From contig CAZGGW010000049.1 of the NCBI GenBank assembly GCA_964525365.1, positions 1-5,268 on the forward strand: a DNA stretch of 5,268 nucleotides, written 5' to 3'. The DNA is from CAZGGW01 sp964525365. Lineage in GTDB: Bacteria > Bacillota_I > Bacilli_A > RF39 > UBA660. This document shows, one piece after another, positions 1 through 5,268 of the stretch. Position 1 is the stretch's first letter. Every line of letters starts with the position of its first letter. Position numbers and translations under genes: made by a program. The notes below the pieces were generated by a model. The model saw only the letters and a program-made list of their open reading frames with translations. It did not search any database and was not told the origin of the DNA.

Positions 1-335
1 TTATTTCTTCTGAAAGGCTTGGCATGCCAGAAGCAATATTACCTCTTTCTAATGCAGTTATTGATATGGCATTAAGTCCTAAAAGTAATTCTGCGTATTT
101 AGCAGTAAATGCTGCGATTAGTGATGGTAAAAAGAGCAATGGTAAAGTACCAAATCATTTAATAAATCCATCAAAAGATTATAAATATCCGCATGATTAT
201 CCTAATTATTATGTTGAACAACAATATTTACCAGATGATATAAAAACAAGTATATATTATCATCCGAAAAGGAATAAATATGAATATGAAATGAATAAGT
301 TTGATGAATCAAGAAAAAAAGGTACTAAGAAATAG
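1..335 (+). CDS. rarA: Replication-associated recombination protein A (RarA/MgsA), C-terminal part
   Basis: This is the last 110 or so residues of RarA, a AAA+ ATPase of the clamp-loader/RuvB-like group that acts at stalled replication forks. The reading frame is open from base 3 (ISSERLGMPEA) and ends at a TAG at 333-335, so the ATPase core lies off the left edge. The visible part is the C-terminal tetramerisation domain (MgsA C-terminal family). Its hallmarks are GMPEA near the start, then LSNAV, the PKSN motif followed by a Y-A-A pattern, VPNHL, the KYPHDYPNYYVEQQYLPD block, and a YHP element near the end. These match the family in order and spacing. The ATG at 24 is an internal Met and not the start. 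The basic tail (RKKGTKK) overlaps the end of the opposing tcdA gene by 11 nt. Identity is very secure; only the length is incomplete. Confidence 0.94.
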   Translation, partial: ISSERLGMPEAILPLSNAVIDMALSPKSNSAYLAVNAAISDGKKSNGKVPNHLINPSKDYKYPHDYPNYYVEQQYLPDDIKTSIYYHPKRNKYEYEMNKFDESRKKGTKK

Positions 336-993
336 TATCTTTTATTATATAATTTGTTATAAGTAAACCAGCAACTGCTGGAACATATGATGTGCTACCA
401 AGTTCTATATTGTTGATTTTCTTTTCTTTTGAAGTTACAACGATTATTTTTTCTTGATTTTCTTTTGATATTCCTTTTCTTACTTTTCTAGCAAGAGGAT
501 CATTATCAGTTTTGTCTAATGTGGTAATTTCTAAACTAGTGGCATCTAATTTGTTGGCTGTTCCCATAGATGAAATTAATTTTATATTTCTATTTATACA
601 TTCGTTAATTAATGCAATTTTGATTTTTGAATCATCACATGCATCCACTATATAATCATATTTTTGTATAAATAACAAATACATATTTTCATTTGTGATA
701 TAACCATTTATTAATGTTATATTTGCATCTTTATTTATAGATTTTATCCTTTTTTTGAATTCTCTTGTTTTATATTTATTAATATTTTTTCTAGTAGTAA
801 CAATTTGTCTATTCAAATTAGATGGTTTTATTGTATCACCATCTACAAGAGTAATGTTTTCTACTCCTGAGCGAGCTAAAGACTCTACGGCATATCCACC
901 TACTCCACCCAAGCCTAAAATCAAAATATTTAATTTTTTAATTTTATCAACTTTATCAATTCCTATTAAACTTTCTAATCTAGATAAATTCAT
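325..993 (-). CDS. tcdA: tRNA threonylcarbamoyladenosine dehydratase (TcdA/YrvM, ThiF/E1-like)
   Basis: Predicted to use ATP to dehydrate t6A37 to the cyclic form (ct6A) on ANN-decoding tRNAs, in the cytoplasm. From the chosen start it is 222 aa: an N-terminal SRLESLIG motif (family form: SRTELLLG), the Rossmann glycine loop GLGGVGG at 27-33, VDGD at 50-53, the NRQ motif at 61-63 that contacts ATP in E1-like enzymes, DACDD at 117-121, SSMGTANKLDAT at 141-152, DPLARKVRK at 165-173, and the C-terminal GSTSYVPAVAGL block at 199-210. The order fits TcdA better than ThiF, MoeB or HesA: there are no CxxC zinc cysteines. E. coli TcdA is 268 aa; the shortfall lies mainly between DPLARK and the VP-AGL block. 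The frame is open to 1029, but the ATG at 993 has the ribosome site (GGGAGA, 4 nt spacer). Expression probably relies on read-through of the terminator at 1035-1054, since no clear promoter lies between it and the start. Confidence 0.9.
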   Translation of the reverse strand: MNLSRLESLIGIDKVDKIKKLNILILGLGGVGGYAVESLARSGVENITLVDGDTIKPSNLNRQIVTTRKNINKYKTREFKKRIKSINKDANITLINGYITNENMYLLFIQKYDYIVDACDDSKIKIALINECINRNIKLISSMGTANKLDATSLEITTLDKTDNDPLARKVRKGISKENQEKIIVVTSKEKKINNIELGSTSYVPAVAGLLITNYIIKDTIS

Positions 994-997
994 ATTT

Positions 998-1003
998 TCT
1001 CCC
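998..1003 (-). promoter_or_regulatory. Shine-Dalgarno site that fixes the tcdA start
   Basis: The - strand reads GGGAGA, then AAAT, then the ATG at 993. The alternative in-frame ATG at 1005 overlaps this site (ATGGGAGA), and the one at 1029 has no comparable purine tract. The site therefore selects the start at 993, which also leaves the family's N-terminal SRLESLIG motif close to the N-terminus. Confidence 0.8.
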
Positions 1004-1034
1004 ATTAAAAACCTAAAGAACAAATACATTTATT

Positions 1035-1054
1035 AAAAACTCGCCATTGACGAG
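1035..1054 (-). terminator. Rho-independent terminator between the structured RNA and tcdA
   Basis: On the - strand a stem CUCGUC / GGCGAG (six pairs including one U-G) closes an AAU triloop and is followed at once by five U. It lies about 41 nt before the tcdA ATG, so it either ends a separate small RNA or attenuates transcription into tcdA. It is also the first terminator met by transcripts leaving the gat operon. The stem is fully paired only when read on the - strand; read on the + strand it has a C-A mismatch. Confidence 0.75.
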
Positions 1055-1174
1055 GTGGGTCACTACATACTTACTTTTAGGATTTCAAGTTAATGGCATT
1101 CAACACCAGTAAATAATTAAGTCCCCGATTTAATAATATAGTCGGTTTTATATTATGTATTTATTACTTTAGGT
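1035..1174 (-). ncRNA. Unassigned structured RNA upstream of tcdA: small RNA (6S candidate by position) or attenuator leader
   Basis: This stretch has its own strong promoter (1181-1189) and ends in an intrinsic terminator, giving a transcript of about 140 nt that starts near 1174 (A, seven nt after the -10). It contains no convincing reading frame. Visible pairings on the - strand are: an outer UACAUA / UAUGUA; a hairpin CCGA...UCGG (1125-1145); GGAcUU / AAaUCC enclosing an apical hairpin GGUGUUGAAUGCC (1095-1107); and the terminator stem. Together they suggest a three-way junction followed by the terminator. In B. subtilis the 6S-1 RNA gene occupies the same place, directly upstream of the tcdA homologue yrvM and in the same direction, which makes 6S the leading candidate. 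However, this RNA is shorter than the usual 180-200 nt, and I do not see a convincing long closing stem or central bubble. The alternative is a regulatory leader of tcdA. Existence as a transcribed structured RNA is likely; its family is open. Confidence 0.55.
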
Positions 1175-1180
1175 AATTCT

Positions 1181-1189
1181 ATTATAACA
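1181..1189 (-). promoter_or_regulatory. Extended -10 promoter for the structured RNA/tcdA unit
   Basis: The - strand reads TGTTATAAT, a perfect extended -10 (TGnTATAAT). No good -35 is present at 16-18 nt spacing (the region reads close to ATGTGT), which is tolerated in extended -10 promoters. The site starts 20 nt past the gatB stop, and the expected transcription start is the A at about 1174. The position suggests the RNA and tcdA can be transcribed independently of the gat operon. Confidence 0.65.
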
Positions 1190-1208
1190 TATTTTTGTTA
1201 TAAACACA

Positions 1209-2656
1209 TTAATTAACATTTTGTAATATTTCTATCATTTTTGATTTTGTAATGGATGGATCCACTTGACCTCTTGATTTTTTCATTACTTGTCCCACTA
1301 AATAGTCTATCATATTAGCCTTACCATTTTTGTATGAATTAACTGCATCTGAATTTTCGTTTATTACTTCATTAATAAAATTGATTATTTCATTCTCATT
1401 GGTATTTTGTTTAATTCCTTTTTTATCAATTATTTCTATTGGAGAAATAATTGATAAAAGAGATTCTGTGAGTACTTCTTTTGCTTGATTTGATGAAATC
1501 TTTCTATTGCTTACCAATGTAATTAAGTCCGCAAGCATTTTAGGCCTCAAAAATATATCTTCTATATTCAAGTTATTTTTATTTAAATGGCCTAATATAT
1601 TTGTATTAATAAAGTTAGCTGCCATTTTGGGCTCCACATTATAAGTAATTGTTTTTTCAAAATAATCAGATAATTTTTTTGATTTGACAAGTATTTTAGC
1701 ATCGTATTCAGATAATTTATAATCATTCATATATTGTTTTTTTCTTTCAAATGCTAGTTTTGGAATATCTTTTTTTATACTTTCAACGAATTCGTTTGTT
1801 ATCTTATATTTAGGTATGTTTGGTTCAATAAAATATTTGTAATCAATTGCATCTGCTTTATTTCTCATAAAAATTGTTTCTTGTTTTTCTTCACTCCATC
1901 TTCTAGTTTCTTGCTGCATTTCATTATATTCTCCATTTGCTTTTAATTTAAATTGTCTATCTATTTCATAATTTATTGTATTTTTTACTGCATTAAATGA
2001 ATTAACGTTTTTAATTTCTATTTTAGTACCCCAGTTTTTTTGATCTTTTTCATCTAAATTTGCATCCATAATTGATATGTTAACATCACATCTTACTTGA
2101 CCTTTTTTGCTGTCAGCTTCACTAATACCTGCGAATTGATAAATAGATCTCATAGTTTCTAAAAATGCTACTGCTTCTTTAGCAGAATGGAAGCAAGGCT
2201 CAGTAACAAGTTCTAAAAGTGGAACTCCAGCTCTATTATAATTTATTGTAGAATAATTAGAATAATGAGTAGTACTCGCAGCATCTTCTTCTAGATGTAC
2301 ATTATTAATATATGCTGTTTTTGTTTCACTTTCACAAATATATTCTAAACTTCCGTATATCCCAACAGGTATTGGTTTCGTTTCTNNNNNNNNNNNNNNN
2401 NATCAGGATAATAATAATTTTTACGTTCAAATTGAATATATTCTGGCAATTTACATCCCAAAATTACACTGGTCATAATCGCCATTTTTATTGCTTCTTT
2501 GTTTAAAATGGGGAGTACTCCAGGAAATCCCATATCAATTGCTACTACGTTTGTATTAGGCTCATTAGAATACTCATTTCTCGCATCCGAAAAAACTTTA
2601 GTATTTGTATTACTTATTTCGCAGTGCATCTCAAGCCCAATTAATGCTTTATACAT
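1209..2656 (-). CDS. gatB: Asp-tRNA(Asn)/Glu-tRNA(Gln) amidotransferase subunit B (GatB), interrupted by an assembly gap
   Basis: GatB is the kinase and tRNA-binding subunit of GatCAB: it activates the side chain of the mischarged Glu or Asp with ATP and receives ammonia tunnelled from GatA. The N-terminus has the metal/active-site motif IGLEMHCE (residues 6-13), then MGFPGVLP and the FERKNYYYPD block just before the N run. After the run the frame is open and continues with ETKPI, VHLEEDA, NRAGVPLLELVTEP, the RCDVNISI block, FGTK-type GTKIEIKNVNSFN, QETRRW, and a YqeY-like C-terminal tail containing DYLVGQVMKKSRGQ. The two halves are out of frame by the stated gap length, which I read as a wrong gap size and not a mutation. 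With about nine missing residues the protein would be about 485 aa, normal for GatB (about 475-480). The start at 2656 overlaps the gatA stop by one base (TAATG) and has AAGGAAG 7 nt upstream, so translation is likely coupled to gatA. Confidence 0.93.
2386..2401. other. Assembly gap (16 N) of wrong length inside gatB
   Basis: Sixteen N interrupt gatB. Reading on the - strand, the 5' part ends on a whole codon (D of YYYPD, 2402-2404). The 3' part is in GatB frame only when the base at 2385 is the third base of a codon, which requires a gap length of 2 modulo 3; 16 is 1 modulo 3. Alignment to known GatB (YPD, NPKAYQISQ, then F-D-Q-P-I) leaves nine or ten missing residues, so the real gap is about 26-29 nt. 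The lost residues fall in one of GatB's most conserved motifs. The retained A at 2385 would fit a Gln CAA codon. Confidence 0.85.
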
Positions 2657-4113
2657 TATTTCACTTCCTTTGCTATCTGATTTTTATAATTCATAGTACT
2701 TTCCAATTTATATGCAATATTTAATACTGCTTCATCGTTATAACAGTTTCCAGTAATATTCACTCCAACTGGTAAATTATTAATGAATCCATTAGGTATA
2801 GTGATAGAAGGAAAACCTCCAAAGTTTCCAACTTGTAAATGTTCCTCTAATGGAAAAGATTCATTAGCAAGTTTATCATCAGTTCCCTCTAATTTTTTGG
2901 CCGGACCACTACCAACTGGTAATATTACTGCATCATATGTTCCAAATAACTTTTTCCATTCATCTACTAATAATCTTCTAACTCTTTGAGCGTTAAAGAA
3001 ATATCTATCTTTATTTTCGGATTGCAATACATATGATCCAATTATAAATCTTCTTTTAATAAGTGGAGAAAAACCTTTTGTACGATAATTTTTCATCATT
3101 TCTATATAATTATTTCCTTCTGCTCTTGGACCAAATATAATTCCAGTTAGGTTTGACATATTTGATGTGGCTTCAGCGCAAGAAATAACTGTATATGCAG
3201 GTAATATTGCATTAAGCAAATTTTGATTCACACTAACACTTTCTACATCCATTCCTAATTCTTTACATTTTTCAATTGTATTCATAAAAATGTTCAAATT
3301 ACTAATTAATTCATCATTTGGATTATTATAATTATTAATATCACAAAGTTCTTTTATATAACAAAGTTTTTTATCTTTCACATCATCATTAATGTTATAT
3401 AATAAATTTATATTACTTGAATCCCAAGTAGTCATATCTTTTTCATCTTTACCCTTCATTGAGTTTACTACAATGGCTGCATCTTTAACATTCCTTGTAA
3501 GTACACCAGCATGATCTAGACTGCTTGCAAAAGGAAAAACACCGTATCTTGATATCATACCATACGTTGGCTTATATCCTACTATTCCACAGTAAGCAGC
3601 AGGCTTTCTAATTGAGTCTCCAGTATCTGTTCCAGTCGCAAATGGATAAACTCCATAAGCAACTGCACAGGCAGAACCAGCGCTTGATCCAGCACACATT
3701 CTACTTTTATCCCATGGATTTCTGACTATTCCTGTATGCCCTGTTGTTCCAGTACCACCCATTCCGAATTCATCTAAAACTGTTTTGTTTACTGCAACTG
3801 CTCCTGATTTTTCTAAATTTAAAATTGATGTCGCAGTAAAAAAAGGCACATAATTTTTTAATGTATTTGATGAACCAGTACTAAGTATATCTTTTGTACT
3901 ATAATTATCTTTTATACCGTATGGAATCCCAGAAAGTAATTTATCAGTTACATTAACTTCTTTTACTTCGTCTAAAATTGTAACAAAAGCATTGCATGTT
4001 TCTTGTAGTTCGTGAGACTTTTTTACTGCTTCATTTATTAATTCTTTTACAGTTGTTTTGTTATCAATGAGTGCTGCGTGTATTTCTTCAATACTTTTAT
4101 CCATATATTCCAT
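2656..4113 (-). CDS. gatA: Asp-tRNA(Asn)/Glu-tRNA(Gln) amidotransferase subunit A (GatA), amidase-signature enzyme
   Basis: GatA is the glutaminase subunit: it releases ammonia from Gln (or Asn) and passes it to GatB. At 485 aa it is full length. The amidase-signature triad is intact: Lys68 in GIPYGIKDN, the cis-Ser Ser143 in AGSSAGSA, and the nucleophile Ser167 in GTDTGDSIRKPAAYCG. The 75- and 24-residue spacings equal those of S. aureus GatA (K79, S154, S178). Also visible are DEFGMGG (114-120), RNPWD (131-135), KPTYGMISRYG (181-191), ASSLDHAGVLTRNVKDA (196-212), KRRF (353-356), VILPVGSGP (396-404) and GGFPSITIPNG (432-442). Unusual residues are Asp166 where most bacteria have Gly (TGGSIRQP), Ala for Gly in AGSSAGS, and Glu423/424 near the usual substrate-binding Asp. 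I recall the TGDS form from Mollicutes. The start at 4113 overlaps the gatC stop (TAATG) and has AAGGTGG 7 nt upstream; Met4 is a possible but less supported start. Confidence 0.96.
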   Translation of the reverse strand: MEYMDKSIEEIHAALIDNKTTVKELINEAVKKSHELQETCNAFVTILDEVKEVNVTDKLLSGIPYGIKDNYSTKDILSTGSSNTLKNYVPFFTATSILNLEKSGAVAVNKTVLDEFGMGGTGTTGHTGIVRNPWDKSRMCAGSSAGSACAVAYGVYPFATGTDTGDSIRKPAAYCGIVGYKPTYGMISRYGVFPFASSLDHAGVLTRNVKDAAIVVNSMKGKDEKDMTTWDSSNINLLYNINDDVKDKKLCYIKELCDINNYNNPNDELISNLNIFMNTIEKCKELGMDVESVSVNQNLLNAILPAYTVISCAEATSNMSNLTGIIFGPRAEGNNYIEMMKNYRTKGFSPLIKRRFIIGSYVLQSENKDRYFFNAQRVRRLLVDEWKKLFGTYDAVILPVGSGPAKKLEGTDDKLANESFPLEEHLQVGNFGGFPSITIPNGFINNLPVGVNITGNCYNDEAVLNIAYKLESTMNYKNQIAKEVK

Positions 4114-4412
4114 TATTCCACCACCTTAGGTACTTTCACTTCATTATTTTTTATATCATCGCAATTCAAAAGTAATTTTTCGATTGGTACTGATTGTTTG
4201 GCTGTATCTTCTCTTAATTCATATGAAAAATCATCTAAAGTATATGACATGGGTTCGACTGATTTAATATTCTCTATTTGATTAATTAAATCAATGTTTT
4301 TATCAATTACTTCAAATTCTTTTAACACCATGTTATTTTCATCTTCAGTAAGTCCAATTAATAGCTTTTCTGCATAGTTATTAATCATCTCTTTTGTAAA
4401 TTTCTTGTTCAT
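4113..4412 (-). CDS. gatC: Asp-tRNA(Asn)/Glu-tRNA(Gln) amidotransferase subunit C (GatC)
   Basis: This 99-aa protein is the small GatC subunit, which wraps between GatA and GatB and stabilises the complex. It starts with the helical N-terminal region (FTKEMINNYAEKLLIGLTEDE, residues 5-25) that corresponds to the family's VAKLARLELTEEE pattern. It continues with a second helix, SVEPMSYT (51-58, family form VEPTTH), LREDTAK (66-72, family form MREDE), and the diagnostic C-terminal PKVVE. Length matches the family (about 95-100 aa). The ATG at 4412 has an excellent ribosome site (AAGGAG, 5 nt spacer). It is the first gene of the gatCAB operon; its stop overlaps the gatA start by one base. Confidence 0.94.
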   Translation of the reverse strand: MNKKFTKEMINNYAEKLLIGLTEDENNMVLKEFEVIDKNIDLINQIENIKSVEPMSYTLDDFSYELREDTAKQSVPIEKLLLNCDDIKNNEVKVPKVVE

Positions 4413-4467
4413 GTTTTCTCCTTAAAATAAAATTTAATATAGATTTTTAAAATATTGTTTTTTATTT

Positions 4468-4476
4468 ATTATATCA
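4468..4476 (-). promoter_or_regulatory. Extended -10 promoter of the gatCAB operon
   Basis: The - strand reads TGATATAAT, a perfect extended -10. The region 17-18 nt upstream (near GTCAGA/AGTCAG) is a poor -35. The expected start is near 4461, giving a 5' leader of about 49 nt, very A/U rich, before gatC. I see no T-box or other riboswitch in this leader. The promoter lies in the 100-nt gap after ttcA. No terminator follows ttcA, so read-through from ttcA could also feed the operon. Confidence 0.65.
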
Positions 4477-4511
4477 TAGTGTGAATTAAATCTGACTATT
4501 TTGCTGTTATG

Positions 4512-5268
4512 TTATTTTTTAATGCTTATTACTGTATCAAGATTTACATTTTTACATGAATTCATTATATTGATATCTGCGTCTTTATTATAAGATTTTA
4601 ATATTTTAATTATTTTTTTCATTTCTATCCTTTTGGAAGTTTTATCTTTGGTCACAGTACACGCACAATCTATGAAAGTTAAGTTATTAAATTTTAACCA
4701 TTCAATAATATTGCTTTCTTTTACATAATATAATGGTCTAATAAGTTGCATTCCTTTATAATTAGTAGAATCAAGTATTGGTTTCATTGTTTTAAATTCT
4801 CCATTATAAAGCATACTCATTAATGTCGTTTCAACTACATCATCAAAATGATGACCAAGTGCGATTTTATTACACCCTAATTTTTTAGCTTCTGAATATA
4901 ATGATCCCCTTCTTTTTCTAGCACAAAAATAACAAAGATCTTTTTCTTTTTTTATGGAATCAAATATATTTGTATTAAATATATTAAGATTTATATTTAG
5001 AATTTGTGAATTCTTAAGTATTAAATCTAAATTTTCTTTTTTATATCCCGGATTCATTAAAAGAAATACAATTTCAAATTTAATTTCACCGTGTTTCATG
5101 AGCTCTTCTAAACACTTAGCCATAAGAAACGAATCTTTTCCACCGCTTATACAGACAGCAATTTTATCATTATCTTCAATTAAATTAAAATCTTTAATTG
5201 CTTTAATAAACGGTCTCCATATTTCTTTTCTATATTTTTTTATTATACTTTTTTTAATATTTTTATAT
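4512..5268 (-). CDS. ttcA: TtcA-family tRNA thiolase (tRNA 2-thiocytidine(32) synthesis type), 5' end off the window
   Basis: This is a PP-loop ATPase of the TtcA/TilS group, predicted to adenylate a tRNA base (C32 in E. coli) and install sulfur with the help of an Fe-S cluster. About 251 residues are visible and the frame runs off the right edge. The key signature precedes the internal Met at 5123: IAVCISGGKDS has its PP-loop SGGKDS at visible residues 41-46 (bases 5130-5147), so that Met is not the start and the true start is probably only a few codons outside. Further motifs, numbered from the Met at 5123, are CYFCARKRRG (CxxC at 64/67), GHHFDD (90-95), IRPL (128-131) and CAC (153-155). 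The CxxC plus a later Cys are the [4Fe-4S] ligands in TtcA. The pattern separates it from TilS, which lacks these cysteines. Which base is modified in this lineage is inferred from the family only. Confidence 0.88.
   Translation of the reverse strand, partial: YKNIKKSIIKKYRKEIWRPFIKAIKDFNLIEDNDKIAVCISGGKDSFLMAKCLEELMKHGEIKFEIVFLLMNPGYKKENLDLILKNSQILNINLNIFNTNIFDSIKKEKDLCYFCARKRRGSLYSEAKKLGCNKIALGHHFDDVVETTLMSMLYNGEFKTMKPILDSTNYKGMQLIRPLYYVKESNIIEWLKFNNLTFIDCACTVTKDKTSKRIEMKKIIKILKSYNKDADINIMNSCKNVNLDTVISIKK

Noticed and set aside
368..381. Perfect inverted repeat CCAGCA-AC-TGCTGG just after the rarA stop, a possible bidirectional terminator
   Set aside because: It encodes PAVAG in tcdA, has a two-base loop at full pairing, and no solid T run follows on either strand (AACATATG on +, TTTACTTAT on -). 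More likely chance within a conserved protein motif.
755..1036. Open frame of 93 codons on the + strand opposite the tcdA 5' end
   Set aside because: It is antisense to conserved tcdA coding sequence, has no recognisable domain and no good ribosome site; typical shadow frame in AT-rich DNA.
1209..2153. A separate gene starting at the ATG at 2153
   Set aside because: The frame is open far upstream of this Met to the N run, and the translation upstream is canonical GatB (VHLEEDA, NRAGVPLLELVTEP). The Met is internal.
4413..4511. T-box or other riboswitch in the gatCAB leader
   Set aside because: The leader is about 49 nt of mostly A and U, with no T-box sequence, no hairpin and no terminator before gatC.
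4512..5123. A complete 203-residue protein starting at the ATG at 5123
   Set aside because: The frame continues upstream and encodes the SGGKDS PP-loop essential to the family, so the gene is truncated by the window edge and not short.
1..5268. Mollicutes-style recoding of UGA as Trp
   Set aside because: Trp codons checked in gatA and gatB, plus both in ttcA, are TGG, and stops are TAA or TAG only. The standard code explains everything seen, although with no TGA stop present the test is not conclusive.

Overview
The window is AT-rich DNA (well under one-third G+C by eye) from a low-GC Gram-positive lineage, probably an uncultured member of the Bacilli or a relative of the Mollicutes. Three things point that way: the base composition with strong Shine-Dalgarno sites, the gatC-gatA-gatB order, and a GatA whose active-site loop reads TGDSIRKP, which I associate with Mollicutes-type GatA. 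Every Trp codon I checked in the gat genes is TGG, and all six visible stops are TAA or TAG, so nothing suggests UGA has been reassigned to Trp. A 16-base run of N marks an assembly gap, as in a draft or metagenome-assembled genome.

Layout, left to right: the 3' end of rarA (replication-associated AAA+ ATPase) on the + strand, overlapping tail-to-tail by 11 nt with tcdA (tRNA threonylcarbamoyladenosine dehydratase) on the - strand. All remaining genes are on the - strand. Upstream of tcdA is a 215-nt gap. It holds a strong extended -10 promoter, a structured stretch of about 140 nt and an intrinsic terminator, which together look like a small RNA gene or a tcdA leader. Next come gatB, gatA and gatC, read as a gatC-gatA-gatB operon with one-base TAATG overlaps at both junctions, and a promoter just upstream of gatC. 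The right edge holds a 5'-truncated ttcA-type tRNA thiolase.

Four of the five - strand genes or units act on tRNA: GatCAB converts Glu-tRNA(Gln) and/or Asp-tRNA(Asn) to the amidated form, TcdA cyclises t6A at position 37, and the TtcA family thiolates C32. This is core housekeeping DNA. I see no mobile element, CRISPR array, defence cassette or unknown protein system.

The part most worth attention is the gatB-tcdA intergenic region. In Bacillus subtilis the 6S-1 RNA (BS190/bsrA) lies directly upstream of the tcdA homologue yrvM, so position makes this a 6S candidate, but I could not match its sequence or fold to 6S or any other family. The second point is technical: gatB looks broken only because the N gap has the wrong length. 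Both flanks are good GatB sequence, and they come into one frame if the gap is about 26-29 nt instead of 16.
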